Positions 1 to 9,244 of a DNA stretch of 64,000 nt are shown piece by piece. The notes below the pieces were generated by a model that was not told the origin of the DNA, did no database searches, and saw only the letters and a program-made list of their open reading frames with translations. The DNA comes from Rugamonas apoptosis (GTDB lineage Bacteria > Pseudomonadota > Gammaproteobacteria > Burkholderiales > Burkholderiaceae_D). The stretch's first letter is position 1, and each line of letters starts with the position of its first letter. Made by a program: the position numbers and the translations under genes. Where the stretch lies: the NCBI RefSeq assembly GCF_014042355.1, contig NZ_JACEZU010000013.1:1-64000 (forward strand). Reading direction: 5' to 3'.

Positions 1-1
1 C

Positions 2-103
2 AACCAAGCGCTAATTGCTCTCGCCAGGCGGCGCTGCGATGTCATCTACGCCATGATGCGAGACGGCACACTTTATTGTCCTGCCTCCGTCACAACTGCT
101 TGA
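2..103 (+). mobile_element. C-terminal end of an IS110-family transposase (cut by window edge)
   Basis: Read in the second frame, the first bases encode a C-terminus containing ALIALARRRCDVIYAMMRDG and ending in TTA followed by TGA at 101-103. An Ala/Arg-rich helix followed by a 'D-V-[IL]-[YF]-A-M-[ML]-R-[DN]-G-T' tail is typical of the last residues of IS110/IS1111 transposases (the Transposase_20 part). Only 33 codons lie inside the window, so catalytic residues cannot be checked. About 100 bp separate it from the stop of the next gene, so the right end of the insertion sequence lies in 104-201. The family call rests on remembered C-terminal patterns. Confidence 0.6.
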
Positions 104-201
104 CGAACGACATAGGGACACCCCCCCGGAAAAGTCAGCCCATCACTCTGCGACGATTGGTGTTGCCTGGAACGGCTATCGGCGCCGCCAGCCAGACTGA
201 T

Positions 202-684
202 TTACTTGCCCGCCTCGACCCCGGCACGGGCAATCTGGCCATCCTGGCCGCTGGTCCCGCCCGAGACACCGATGGCGCCCACCAGTTTGCCGTTGAGCAA
301 AACCGGCTCGCCGCCTTCCAGCATCAGCAGGTCTGGCAAGCTGAGCAGGGCATTGCGGCCACCGGCGATGCCCTCTTCCAGGGCTTTGCTGGGACGGCGC
401 AACGTGGCGGCGGTACGCGCCTTCTGGAAGGCGAAGTTCGGACTGGCCGTCATGGTATCGTCCAGCACTTCGAGATACACGGGCGTCCCATGGGTATCGA
501 CCACGGCGACGGCCACCGCCAGTTTCAGGCGCTTGGCTTCGGCCACGGCGCCGGCGGCGGCGCGCTTGGCCAGGTCCAACGAAATGGGCGCCCCATAGCC
601 GGGCTGCTGGGCAAACACGGGCGTTGCAGGCAGGGCGGCCCAGAGCAGGCCTGCGGCAAGAAAGTAAGCACTGGTTCGCGACAT
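202..684 (-). CDS. Secreted DUF336 / GlcG-HbpS-like protein
   Basis: A 160-residue protein with an N-terminal signal peptide (basic start, hydrophobic stretch, likely cleavage after VFAQ) and one DUF336 (GlcG/HbpS) domain. Visible family features are AVAVVDTHGTPVYLEV, FQKARTAATLRRPS, and the glycine-rich end GGEPVLLNGKLVGAIGVSGG. Members bind heme or small ligands, or are of unknown role; periplasmic location is inferred from the signal peptide. The start at 684 is chosen because GGAG lies about 8 bases upstream, whereas the longer frame would bury the signal peptide. It follows an AraC-type gene on the same strand by 97 bp. Confidence 0.8.
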   Translation of the reverse strand: MSRTSAYFLAAGLLWAALPATPVFAQQPGYGAPISLDLAKRAAAGAVAEAKRLKLAVAVAVVDTHGTPVYLEVLDDTMTASPNFAFQKARTAATLRRPSKALEEGIAGGRNALLSLPDLLMLEGGEPVLLNGKLVGAIGVSGGTSGQDGQIARAGVEAGK

Positions 685-781
685 GGTGGTCTCCACATTG
701 TTGACATATTGCAACGATGCCATGGATTGCCACGGCCGACGTTGCATTGCGCGCCATCACGGCTTGCAATGCGCGCCAACG

Positions 782-1744
782 CTAGTCGCGTGCCGCGTGC
801 CGCATGGCCGACGCCGTCATGCCAAACCTGGACTTGAACTGGCGGTAGAAGGTGGCCAGCGAATCGAAGCCGCAGCGCAGGGCGATATCGGTGATCGACA
901 TCTGCGGATGCGCCAGCATCAGGGTGCGGGCGCGTTCGATACGCTGCCCCCGGATCGCGTCGGAAACGCTATGCCCCACGCCTTCAAACGCGCGATGCAA
1001 CTGACGTAGCGAGATGTTCTGGGCGAGCGCGATGGCGGCGGGAGTCAGGCGCGGCGAGTCCAGGTGGCTGTCGATGTATTGCAGGGCGAGCGACAGGCGC
1101 TGCTGCGCCACCACGCCGGCCAGCTCCTCCGGCGCCGCCGCATCCGCCAGCGCCGCCGCCAGCAATTGGTCCAGCGCCCGCAGCGCGGCCGCGGCCGCCG
1201 GTGCATCGAGCCGGGGCAACTCCTGATTCAGGCTGTTCAGGTAGGATGCCAGCAAGCCGTTCATGGACGTTTGCGGCTGCACCAGCTGGAAGCCGCCGTG
1301 CTGGATACGCGGCGCGGACAGCGCAAACAGATGTTCCGGCACGCTCAACGCGTGAAAACCCCAGTCACGGCCATCGGCGGCGACGCCCTTGTACACGGCA
1401 TCCTGGCTGCCGACCACCACCGAGCCGGCCGCCGTGACAAACTGCTCGCCCTTGGCATTCTCGAAGCGGCTGCCACCCTGCTTGATCAGGTACACCAGCA
1501 GATTGTTCGACGGAGCGGCCCTGGCGCGCGCACGGTTGCGCTCGACCACGCTCCACGACGTGTTCACCTCCATCACGCCCGCCAGCGCGCCCCTGGCGAT
1601 ACGAATATGCGCCGCCACCGCGGCCGGCTCGGCACCGCCCAGGTTGACGTCCAGGTTGAAATAGTGCGCGGCCGTGTCGCGGACCAGGGCAACCCGCCGC
1701 TCGCCTTGCAAATCATGGGTTGAAACGCAGGATTCAGTCAGCAT
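782..1744 (-). CDS. AraC-family transcriptional regulator
   Basis: A 320-residue regulator. Residues 1-200 resemble the cupin-like AraC_binding_2 domain (NTSWSVVERNRARARA, then NLLVYLIKQGG). The last 100 residues carry two helix-turn-helix motifs: ISLRQLHRAFEGVGHSVSDA and ITDIALRCGFDSLATFYRQFK, followed by FGMTASAMR. This layout matches the FeaR/NphR-type subgroup; the ligand is unknown. The ATG at 1744 is preferred over an in-frame GTG at 1753, but neither has a strong ribosome site. The DUF336 gene downstream is a possible target or operon partner. Confidence 0.85.
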   Translation of the reverse strand: MLTESCVSTHDLQGERRVALVRDTAAHYFNLDVNLGGAEPAAVAAHIRIARGALAGVMEVNTSWSVVERNRARARAAPSNNLLVYLIKQGGSRFENAKGEQFVTAAGSVVVGSQDAVYKGVAADGRDWGFHALSVPEHLFALSAPRIQHGGFQLVQPQTSMNGLLASYLNSLNQELPRLDAPAAAAALRALDQLLAAALADAAAPEELAGVVAQQRLSLALQYIDSHLDSPRLTPAAIALAQNISLRQLHRAFEGVGHSVSDAIRGQRIERARTLMLAHPQMSITDIALRCGFDSLATFYRQFKSRFGMTASAMRHAARD

Positions 1745-1871
1745 CGGCGGCACGCGTTATCAGGAATATAAGCACGAGGATAACGCAATTTTCCTGCCGC
1801 CGATCCGGCGCACAGCGAAAATCGTCGTGCCGGCCCACAGGATTGCGATCCGGGCCTGGCCTATCGCCGTC

Positions 1872-2810
1872 TCAGAATATCTCCCTGGCCACCGCACGCA
1901 GGGCGCGCAACAGCAGTTCCGCGCCGGGCGACGGCAAGTGGCCATCCAGCGACACGATGCCGTAAGCATCCATCCGGCACGGCAAATCAATCGGCAGCAC
2001 GCTCAGGACATTCTGCGATTCGTAATACCTGGCCACGGCGACCGGCATCACGTGCAGCGAGTCGGTCTGCTGCAGCAGGGCCGTGACCAGCAACAGCGCC
2101 GTCGTATCGATCACGTTCAGGGGCGGCGTGAGGCCGGCGCGGCGGAACATCAGGTCGCAGCGCGAGCGCAGGATGCTGCCCTGGGGCGGCAGGATCCACG
2201 GCCGGTCGACGATGTCGCTCAGTTGCAGGCCATCGACGGCCAGCAGCGGATGGCCCACCCGCACCACCACGCAGGCCGGTTCGTCCGTCAGCTCCTCGTA
2301 TTGCAGGCCGGCCGCGCTGACGCGCTCCGGAATCCGGCCGATCATGAAGTCGAGCCGGCCCCGCTGCAGCTGGTCCAGCAGCACATTACTTTGCTCCATC
2401 TGTACACCGATGCGCAACCTGGGCGCCTGCTCCTTCACCATGGTCAGCACGCGCGGCAGCAGCACCAGGCCGGGCGTCATGATGGTGCCGATCTCCACCT
2501 GGCCCTGCAGGCCGGACTTGACGGCGACGATGTCGTCATGCGCCAGCGACAGGCTGTTCAAGGCCATGCGGGCGTGGCGGATCATCGTTTCGCCGTAGAT
2601 GGTGGGCTCCATGCCGCGCGGCAGGCGCTCGAACAACTGCACGCCCAGCATGTCCTCCAGCTCCTTGAGCTGCTTGGAGGCGGCGGGCTGGGTCATGTGC
2701 AGCTCTTCCGAGGCGCGGTGGATGTTGCGCTGCTCGTCGAGCGCGATCAGCAGCAGCAGCTGACGGGTTTTCAGGCGGGCTTGCAAGAACCAGTTGGGGT
2801 TGATATCCAT
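1872..2810 (-). CDS. LysR-family regulator of sugar catabolism (GbpR-like)
   Basis: A 312-residue LysR-type protein: N-terminal winged helix (LLLLIALDEQRNIHRASEEL, then MTQPAASKQLKELEDMLGVQLFERLPRG) and a C-terminal periplasmic-binding-like effector domain (GQVEIGTIMTPGLVLLPRVL). The start with a short MDINPNWFLQARLKTRQ leader resembles the GbpR subgroup that controls arabinose/galactose uptake in Azospirillum and Agrobacterium. It lies directly behind the pentose operon on the same strand, separated by a terminator-like hairpin, and is the obvious candidate regulator for it. The effector is unknown; a sugar or sugar acid is inferred from context. Confidence 0.87.
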   Translation of the reverse strand: MDINPNWFLQARLKTRQLLLLIALDEQRNIHRASEELHMTQPAASKQLKELEDMLGVQLFERLPRGMEPTIYGETMIRHARMALNSLSLAHDDIVAVKSGLQGQVEIGTIMTPGLVLLPRVLTMVKEQAPRLRIGVQMEQSNVLLDQLQRGRLDFMIGRIPERVSAAGLQYEELTDEPACVVVRVGHPLLAVDGLQLSDIVDRPWILPPQGSILRSRCDLMFRRAGLTPPLNVIDTTALLLVTALLQQTDSLHVMPVAVARYYESQNVLSVLPIDLPCRMDAYGIVSLDGHLPSPGAELLLRALRAVAREIF

Positions 2811-2844
2811 GGGTAAATATTATCAGTCTCTGGTCTGGAATGCG

Positions 2845-2875
2845 AAAAAGCCGGCTACGCATCGCGCAGCCGGCT
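2845..2875 (-). terminator. Rho-independent terminator of the pentose operon
   Basis: AGCCGGCT at 2849-2856 and again at 2868-2875 (self-complementary arms) enclose an 11-base loop. Read on the minus strand the hairpin is followed by TTTT. It lies 30 bp past the stop of the SDR gene and before the LysR gene. Confidence 0.75.
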
Positions 2876-2905
2876 GGCAAAGGGCGAACAACGGCGCGGC
2901 GGGGC

Positions 2906-3682
2906 TCAGACCCAGCCGGCGTCGACGATGAACTCCTGCGCCGTGCACATGGCGCCGTCGTCGGCGGCCAGGAACAGGGCCATGGAGGCGATATGCGCGG
3001 GCATCAGCTTGCCGGGCAGGCATTGGCTCTTCTTGATTTCCTCCTCGGCCGCGTCATCCACCCACAACGCCAGCTGGCGTTCCGTCATCACCCAGCCTGG
3101 CGTGACCGTATTGACGCGGATCCCGTGCGCGCCGTACTCGCGCGCCAGCCCGCGCGTGAGGCCGACCACGGCCGCCTTGGCCGTGGCATACACCGGATAT
3201 CCGGCGCCCTTGACGTGCCACGAAATGGAACTGATGTTGATAATGGAACCGCCGCCCTTGCGCTTCATGCCCTCGAATACGGCCTGGCAGGTGAAGAACA
3301 TGGGGCGCTGGTTGATGGCGATGCGCTGGTCCCAATACTCGGGCGTGACCTCGCCCGTCGCATGGCGCTGGTCGTTGGCGGCGTTGTTGATCAGGATGTC
3401 GAAGTCGCCATCCAGCCCGCCCGGGCCGGCCAGCTCGGCCATGGTTTGCCGCAGCGCCGCGATGTCGGCGATGTCGCAATAGCGGAATTGCGGCGCCGGA
3501 TGGCCGGCCTCCGCCACGCGCCGGCACAGCGCCTCGCTCGCTTCGCGTGCGATATCGACGAAAGCGACCAGCGCCCCCTGCCGCGCGAACGCGTCCACCA
3601 GCGATTCGCCGATGCCGCTGCCGCCGCCGGTAATGAACACCCGCTTACCGCGCAGGCTGCCGTAGGTGGCCAGTTGAGTCAT
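2906..3682 (-). CDS. SDR-family sugar dehydrogenase (XylB-like, D-xylose/pentose 1-dehydrogenase)
   Basis: A 258-residue short-chain dehydrogenase. The nucleotide-binding TGGGSGIG is at residues 18-25, NNAANDQRH follows the central strand, and the active site is in the SISWH...Y-A-T-A-K segment. The C-terminal block (QCLPGKLMPAHIA, LFLAADDGAMCT, VDAGW) closely follows Caulobacter XylB, which oxidises D-xylose to the lactone. In this operon it would perform the first oxidation of a pentose, but L-arabinose or another aldose cannot be excluded. The start at 3682 has GGAG 8 bases upstream; a longer start at 3703 lacks this. Last gene of the operon. Confidence 0.87.
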   Translation of the reverse strand: MTQLATYGSLRGKRVFITGGGSGIGESLVDAFARQGALVAFVDIAREASEALCRRVAEAGHPAPQFRYCDIADIAALRQTMAELAGPGGLDGDFDILINNAANDQRHATGEVTPEYWDQRIAINQRPMFFTCQAVFEGMKRKGGGSIINISSISWHVKGAGYPVYATAKAAVVGLTRGLAREYGAHGIRVNTVTPGWVMTERQLALWVDDAAEEEIKKSQCLPGKLMPAHIASMALFLAADDGAMCTAQEFIVDAGWV

Positions 3683-3709
3683 GTCGTTCTCCAAGATGTG
3701 CAATTACTT

Positions 3710-5242
3710 TTATTCGTCATTATCGTCCCGCAGCACGGCTGGCAGCAACGCCTGCGGCAGGTTCTGGTACGCCACCGGACGCAGGAAGCGCACGATCGCG
3801 GCCGTACCAACCGATGTGCTGCGGCCGTCCGAGGTGGCCGGGAACGGCCCGCCATGGACCATCGCGGCCGCCACTTCCACGCCGGTGGGGAAACCATTGG
3901 CCAGGATGCGGCCGGCCTTGCGTTCCAGGACCGGCAGCAGCGCCTGCGCCGCCTCCACGTCGCCCTCCTCCATCTGCAGGGTCGCCGTCAACTGCCCTTC
4001 CAGGCGCTCGGCCACGTGGCGCATCTGCGCCATATCGCGGCACACCACCAGCAGCGCGGCCGGGCCGAACACCTCGTCAGACAAGGCATGCTGCGCCAGG
4101 AAGGCGTCGGCGCTGGTGCGGAACAGGGCTGGCGCGCCCTTGCCGTCCAGTTGCGCCGTCATGGCCAGTGTGGCCACCTGTGGATGATCGGCCAACTGGC
4201 GCATGCCGCGCTGGTAAGCCTGGGCGATGCCGGGCGTGAGCATGGGCGCGGCGCGGCCCTCGGCCACGGCCAGCGCCGCCGCCAGTTCAAAGCGTTCCAG
4301 GTCCGGGCCATCCAGGGCCAGCAGCAGGCCGGGATTGGTGCAGAACTGGCCCACGCCCATCGTGAGCGAGGCGGCGAAGTCGGTGGCGATCTGGCCGCAG
4401 CGGGCCGCCAGCGCGGCCGGCAGCAGGAACACGGGATTGATGCTGCTCATTTCCGCGTAGACGGGTATCGGCTGGGGACGCGCCGCAGCCAATGCCATCA
4501 ACGCCACGCCGCCGGCGCGCGAACCGGTGAAACCCACCGCCTTGACGGCCGGATGGCGCACCAGTTCCTGCCCCACCTCGTTGCCCGCGCCAGTCAGCAG
4601 CGCGAACGCGCCGGCCGGCATCTGGCACTGCGCCAGCGCCTTGGCCACGGCACGCGCCACCAGTTCGGACGTGCCGGGATGGGCCGGATGGGCCTTCACC
4701 AGCACCGGGCAGCCGGCCGCCAGCGCCGACGCCGTGTCGCCGCCGGCCACCGAGAACGCCAGCGGAAAATTACTGGCGCCGAACACGGCCACCGGTCCCA
4801 GGCCGATCATGCGGCGGCGCAGATCCTGGCGCGGCGGCACACGTTCCGGCAGCGCGCGGTCGATCACGGCCTCGTTCCAGGCGCCAGCCCGCAGCAGGTT
4901 GGCGAACAGCTTGAGCTGGTTGACGGTGCGGGTGCGCTCACCCTCGATGCGGGCGCGCGGCAAGCCGCTTTCGGCGCAGGCGCGCTCGATCAGCGCGTCG
5001 CCCAGTTCCTCGATCTGGTGGCCGATGGTTTCCAGCAGCGTGGCCCGTTGGTCGTCGCTGCTGGCGCGGAATGGATCGAAGGCCGCTTCCGCCAATTTGC
5101 ACGCCAGGTCGATCTGGGTCGCGTCGACGGCATGGAAAGCCGGTTCCATGGCGCGGGCCTCGGCCGCACTCCAGGCCGTGAACGCCTGCCCTTTGCCCCG
5201 CACCGGCATGCCGCCGATGATTGCTTCGCCGGTGATGATCAT
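3710..5242 (-). CDS. 2,5-dioxovalerate (alpha-ketoglutarate semialdehyde) dehydrogenase
   Basis: A 510-residue aldehyde dehydrogenase. GASNFPLAFSVAGGDTASAL is the cofactor-binding strand, the catalytic Glu is in PVYAEMSSINP, and the catalytic Cys is in MGVGQFCTNPG. These variants typify NADP-type ketoglutarate semialdehyde dehydrogenases of oxidative pentose and glucarate pathways, which make 2-oxoglutarate. The start ATG overlaps the stop of the preceding gene (ATGA, 5239-5242), implying translational coupling. A longer open frame upstream is a shadow of that gene. The end is 27 bp from the SDR start. Confidence 0.9.
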   Translation of the reverse strand: MIITGEAIIGGMPVRGKGQAFTAWSAAEARAMEPAFHAVDATQIDLACKLAEAAFDPFRASSDDQRATLLETIGHQIEELGDALIERACAESGLPRARIEGERTRTVNQLKLFANLLRAGAWNEAVIDRALPERVPPRQDLRRRMIGLGPVAVFGASNFPLAFSVAGGDTASALAAGCPVLVKAHPAHPGTSELVARAVAKALAQCQMPAGAFALLTGAGNEVGQELVRHPAVKAVGFTGSRAGGVALMALAAARPQPIPVYAEMSSINPVFLLPAALAARCGQIATDFAASLTMGVGQFCTNPGLLLALDGPDLERFELAAALAVAEGRAAPMLTPGIAQAYQRGMRQLADHPQVATLAMTAQLDGKGAPALFRTSADAFLAQHALSDEVFGPAALLVVCRDMAQMRHVAERLEGQLTATLQMEEGDVEAAQALLPVLERKAGRILANGFPTGVEVAAAMVHGGPFPATSDGRSTSVGTAAIVRFLRPVAYQNLPQALLPAVLRDDNDE

Positions 5243-6231
5243 AATGGCGTCACCTTGGCGATGCCGGTGGCGTAGGTGACCAGCATGTTGCGCAGGGCCG
5301 GCCCGAACGCGGGTGCCTCGATCTCGAACGTTTCGCCCGGCTTGACGACGATGTTGTCGGCCACGCTCAGGGTTGCCGTGCCGAAGAAGTGGATATGCAC
5401 GTCGCCCGCACGGCGGAACAGCGGATATTTGAAGTGGTGGTGTTCCAGGTTGGCGATGGTATGCGACATATTGCGCTCGCCGCTGACGAAGGCCTTCTGC
5501 CAGCGCACCTGCCCTTCCCCGTCCAGGATACGCGAAGTGCCTTCCACGTGCGGCGGCAGTTCGCCCACCAGCAGCGCCGGCCCCAGGCCGCAGGCGCGCA
5601 GCTTGGAATGGGCCAGGTACAGGTAATTCTGGCGTTCCGTCACGTGATCGGAAAACTCGTTGCCGATCGCATAGCCCACGCGGTAAGGCTGGCCGTCGTC
5701 GCCGTTCACGTACAGGCCGGCGATTTCCGGCTCCTCGCCGCCGTCGAGCGCGAATTCCGGCATCGCCAACGGCTGGCCGCTGGCCGCCACGATGGAACCG
5801 TCGCCCTTGTAGAACCATTCCGGTTGCACGCCCGCCGCGCCGGCTGGCGGCTTGCCGCCTTCCACGCCCAGGCGGAACATCTTCATGCTGTCGCTCAGGG
5901 TTTCAACGTCGCCGCCGATTTTCTTGTGCATGGCGTCGCGCGTGTCGGCACTGCCCAGGTGGGTCAGGCCGGTGCCGGTCACGTAGCAGTGCGCCGGATC
6001 GGCATGGTCGAGCGGCGCCAGCAGGCGGCCCGCCTGCGCCACACTGGCGTAATCGACCGTCACCGTGCCCACCGCCGCGCCGGCCAGCGCGGCCAGGCCG
6101 CGCCTGGCGCGGATCGCCGCCTGGGCCAGCGCGTAGGTGCTGTCATAGCCTTCGATCACGCGGATCGTTTCCTGCTCCAGCACGCCCACGCGGCGCGTGC
6201 CGTCTTCCGTCTTGAATTGAACCAGTAACAT
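5239..6231 (-). CDS. AraD1-type FAH-family dehydratase (2-keto-3-deoxy-pentonate dehydratase)
   Basis: A 330-residue protein of the fumarylacetoacetate-hydrolase fold, matching the AraD1/GguC group: KPEWFYKGDGS-like motif (here QPEWFYKGDG), EEPEIAGLYVN with the metal-binding glutamates, GNEFSDHVTERQNYLYLAHSK, and HHHFKYPLFR. By operon context it would dehydrate 2-keto-3-deoxy-pentonate to 2,5-dioxovalerate, the step between the IlvD/Edd dehydratase and the semialdehyde dehydrogenase. Caulobacter XylX is the longer functional analogue. The activity is inferred from context. Confidence 0.85.
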   Translation of the reverse strand: MLLVQFKTEDGTRRVGVLEQETIRVIEGYDSTYALAQAAIRARRGLAALAGAAVGTVTVDYASVAQAGRLLAPLDHADPAHCYVTGTGLTHLGSADTRDAMHKKIGGDVETLSDSMKMFRLGVEGGKPPAGAAGVQPEWFYKGDGSIVAASGQPLAMPEFALDGGEEPEIAGLYVNGDDGQPYRVGYAIGNEFSDHVTERQNYLYLAHSKLRACGLGPALLVGELPPHVEGTSRILDGEGQVRWQKAFVSGERNMSHTIANLEHHHFKYPLFRRAGDVHIHFFGTATLSVADNIVVKPGETFEIEAPAFGPALRNMLVTYATGIAKVTPL

Positions 6232-6248
6232 GATGTCTCCCGCTAGTT

Positions 6249-7988
6249 TTAGTGTGAATGCTTGGGCACTTCCGAGCCACGGTTCCCGACCAGGAAATCG
6301 AAGTCGCAGCCTTCGTCGGCTTGCAGCACGTGGTCGATGTAGAGTTGCTGGTAGCCGCTCTTGGCGGTGGCCGGCTGGCGCGCAGCCCGTTCAGCCAGGC
6401 GCTCGGCCATCGCGGCATCGCTGATTTCCAGGTTCAGGGCGCCACCGGCGCAGTCGAGCGTGATCCAGTCGCCGTCACGCACGATGCCCAGCGGGCCGCC
6501 AGCCATGGCCTCGGGCGCCACATGCAGCACCACCGTGCCGTAGGCCGTGCCGCTCATGCGCGCATCGGAAATGCGCACCATGTCCCGCACGCCCTGGGCC
6601 AGCAGCTTGGGCGGCAAGCCCATATTGCCCACCTCGGCCATGCCGGGATAGCCTTTGGGGCCGCAGTTCTTCATCACCAGCACGGAGTTGGCGTCCACTT
6701 CCAGGTCCGGATCGATGATGCGGGCCTTGTAATGGTCGAAGTCCTCGAACACCACGGCGCGGCCGCGGTGCTGCATCAGGGCCGGGGTGGCGGCGGACGG
6801 CTTGAGCACGGCGCCACGCGGCGCCAGGTTGCCGCGCAGGATGCAGATGCCGCCATCTTCCAGCAGCGGCTTGTCCAGCGGACGGATCACCTCATCGTCA
6901 TACACGGGCGCATCCTGGCAGTTTTCCCACAGGGTCTTGCCATTGACGGTAAGCGCCTCGGGATGGGGCAGCAGCTTGCCGTCGCCCATGCGGCGGATGG
7001 CGCCGGGCAGGCCGCCGGCGTAGTAGAACTCCTCCATCAGGAAGCGGCCCGACGGCATCAGGTCGACGATGGTGGGCATGCCGCGTCCAACGCGGGTCCA
7101 GTCCTCCAGCTCCAGGTCGACGCCGATGCGGCCGGCGATGGCTTTCAGGTGGATCACGGCGTTGGTGGAACCGCCGATGGCGGCGTTGACGCGGATCGCG
7201 TTTTCAAAATTCTCGCGCTTGAGTACTTTCGACAGGCGCAGGTCCTCATGCACCATCTCGACGATGCGGATGCCGCTCATGTGGGCCAGGATGTAGCGGC
7301 GCGAATCGACGGCCGGAATGGCGGCGTTGTGCGGCAGGCTGGTGCCCAGCGCTTCGGCCATGCAGGCCATGGTGGAGGCGGTGCCCATGGTGTTGCAGGT
7401 GCCGGCCGAGCGCGAGTGGCCCGATTCGGCGTGCATGAATTCGTGCATCGTGATGGTGCCGGCCTTGACCTGCTCGTGCAACTGCCACACGGCCGTGCCG
7501 GAACCAATGTTCTTGCCGTTGAGCTTACCGTTCAACATCGGGCCGCCGCTGACGACGATGGTGGGCAGGTCCACGCTGGCCGCGCCCATCAGCAGCGCTG
7601 GCGTGGTCTTGTCGCAGCCGACCAGCAGCACCACCGCGTCCATCGGATTACCGCGGATCGATTCCTCCACGTCCATGCTGGCCAGGTTACGGGTCAGCAT
7701 GGCGGTTGGGCGCAAATTCGATTCGCCGTTCGAGAACACGGGGAATTCGACCGGGAAGCCACCCGCCTCCAGGATGCCGCGCTTGACGTAATCAGCCAGT
7801 TGGCGGAAGTGGGCGTTGCAGGGCGTCAGTTCGGACCAGGTATTGCAGATGCCGATAATCGGCTTGCCCTGGAATTCGTGATCGGGAATCCCCTGGTTTT
7901 TCATCCAGCTGCGGTACATGAAGCCATTCTTATCCTGGGTGCCGAACCACTCGGCCGAGCGCAGCTTGGTTTTCTTTGTCGCGGACAT
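6249..7988 (-). CDS. IlvD/Edd-family sugar-acid dehydratase (pentonate dehydratase)
   Basis: A 579-residue IlvD/Edd-family dehydratase. Iron-sulfur ligand motifs are visible: GICNTWSELTPCN, LLVGCDKTTPA and SAGTCNTMGTASTM. The C-terminal half has DARMSGTAYGTVVLHVAPEA. The family dehydrates aldonic acids (arabinonate, xylonate, galactonate) as well as the branched-chain precursors; the neighbours favour a pentonate. The start at 7988 is set by AGGAGG 7 bases upstream; the frame continues open to 8063 but has no comparable site there. It ends 17 bp before the AraD1-type gene. Confidence 0.9.
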   Translation of the reverse strand: MSATKKTKLRSAEWFGTQDKNGFMYRSWMKNQGIPDHEFQGKPIIGICNTWSELTPCNAHFRQLADYVKRGILEAGGFPVEFPVFSNGESNLRPTAMLTRNLASMDVEESIRGNPMDAVVLLVGCDKTTPALLMGAASVDLPTIVVSGGPMLNGKLNGKNIGSGTAVWQLHEQVKAGTITMHEFMHAESGHSRSAGTCNTMGTASTMACMAEALGTSLPHNAAIPAVDSRRYILAHMSGIRIVEMVHEDLRLSKVLKRENFENAIRVNAAIGGSTNAVIHLKAIAGRIGVDLELEDWTRVGRGMPTIVDLMPSGRFLMEEFYYAGGLPGAIRRMGDGKLLPHPEALTVNGKTLWENCQDAPVYDDEVIRPLDKPLLEDGGICILRGNLAPRGAVLKPSAATPALMQHRGRAVVFEDFDHYKARIIDPDLEVDANSVLVMKNCGPKGYPGMAEVGNMGLPPKLLAQGVRDMVRISDARMSGTAYGTVVLHVAPEAMAGGPLGIVRDGDWITLDCAGGALNLEISDAAMAERLAERAARQPATAKSGYQQLYIDHVLQADEGCDFDFLVGNRGSEVPKHSH

Positions 7989-8108
7989 GCATTCCTCCTG
8001 GTTGAGCGCGCGGAACACCTTGCAGTCCGCGCAGCGATGAGTGATGGTAGTGCGGCCAGCCATAACAATCCAATCACTTATTCCTTTAAGTCGATATCGA
8101 AACGGATA

Positions 8109-9170
8109 TCAATCCTGAACCAGGAAGCGGTAAGCGATGGTGCTGCGATGTACCTGCCCCGGCCGCAACATGGCGCTGGGAAAGTCTGGCTGGTTGGGGT
8201 TGTCGGGGAATTGTTGCGGCTCCAGGCACAAGCCGCTGCGATAGCCATGCTGGCCCGCGCCGCCCGTGAGGAAATTCCCGCTATAGAACTGCAGGCCCGG
8301 CGCCGTGCAGGACATTTCCAGCATCCTGCCCGAGCGGGGATCGCGCAGCCGTGCCGCCAGCGTGGCGTTGGCGTGCGGACGCGGACGCAGCACGAAATTG
8401 TGGTCATAACCGCCGCCCACGGCCAGTTGCGGATGGTCCGCGCCGATGTGCTGCCCGACCGCGCGCGGGGTGCGGAAATCGAATGGCGTGCCTTCCACCG
8501 GGACGATCGCGCCAGTGGGAATCAGGGTCGCGTCCACCGGTGTGTAATGGTCGGCGCCGATCGTCAGCCGGTGATCGAGGATATCGCCCTGCCCCGCCAG
8601 GTTGAAATAGGCGTGGCTGGTCAGGCTGACAGGCGTGGCCTGGTCGCTCTCGGCGCGGAAGTGGATCAGTAATTCATTGGCACGATTGAGTTCATAGAGC
8701 ACCGTCAGCGCCAGGTTGCCGGGGTAGCCCTGGTCGCCATCGGGACTCAGATGCGTGAGCGACAGCCTGGCCGAACTGGCTTTCGCGCAGGGCATGGCTT
8801 GCCACAGCACCGTATGCAGTCCGGCGCGCCCGCCGTGCAAGTGGTTGACGCCATCGTTGACGTCGAGCTGCACTAGTGTGCCATCTTGCAGGTAGCGGCC
8901 ATGGGCGATGCGGTTGGCGTGGCGGCCGATCAGGGCGCCCAGGTAGCCGCGATCGTCCAGATAAGGGGCAAGAGTCGCGTGCCCGAGCGTGACATTGGCG
9001 CGCACGCCGTCGCGGTCCGGCGCGTGGATGGCGGTGATGATGCCGCCGAAATCGCTGATGCAAACAGTCAGGCCGCAACCGTTATCGAGCGTGTAGAGGG
9101 AAGCCGCGCGACCGTCCGGCAACTGGCCGAACGGTGCGCGGGTGATGCTGGGGAGCGCGGTGGCGTTCAT
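8109..9170 (-). CDS. galM: Aldose 1-epimerase (mutarotase)
   Basis: A 353-residue galactose mutarotase-like protein that interconverts alpha and beta anomers before oxidation of the sugar. Seen: DFGGIITAIHAPDRDG near the N-terminus, HANRIAHGRY, LTSHAYFNLAG with the catalytic His, and GLCLEPQQFPDNPNQPDFP near the C-terminus, which carries the catalytic Glu. The start is ATG at 9170; the longer open frame upstream only mirrors the porin gene. It sits between the porin and the dehydratase, with 120 bp before the latter. Confidence 0.9.
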   Translation of the reverse strand: MNATALPSITRAPFGQLPDGRAASLYTLDNGCGLTVCISDFGGIITAIHAPDRDGVRANVTLGHATLAPYLDDRGYLGALIGRHANRIAHGRYLQDGTLVQLDVNDGVNHLHGGRAGLHTVLWQAMPCAKASSARLSLTHLSPDGDQGYPGNLALTVLYELNRANELLIHFRAESDQATPVSLTSHAYFNLAGQGDILDHRLTIGADHYTPVDATLIPTGAIVPVEGTPFDFRTPRAVGQHIGADHPQLAVGGGYDHNFVLRPRPHANATLAARLRDPRSGRMLEMSCTAPGLQFYSGNFLTGGAGQHGYRSGLCLEPQQFPDNPNQPDFPSAMLRPGQVHRSTIAYRFLVQD

Positions 9171-9182
9171 GAGAAACGAGAT

Positions 9183-9236
9183 GGGCGCCGCCACGGCCCG
9201 GTTTGGACGTATCCTCCCCGAACCGTGACGGCGCCC
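9183..9236 (-). other. Long imperfect hairpin between porin and galM
   Basis: GGGCGCCG plus CACGG (9183-9196) pairs with CCGTG plus CGGCGCCC (9223-9236) across a 26-base loop. No T-run follows on the minus strand, so it is more likely an RNA-stabilising or partial-termination structure that keeps porin mRNA above the downstream genes than a full terminator. The role is inferred. Confidence 0.5.
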
Positions 9237-9244
9237 TGCCCTCT

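Noticed and set aside
2840..5275. An 811-codon plus-strand frame opposite the SDR and semialdehyde dehydrogenase genes
   Set aside because: Antisense composition and no recognisable domain; the minus-strand genes are well supported.
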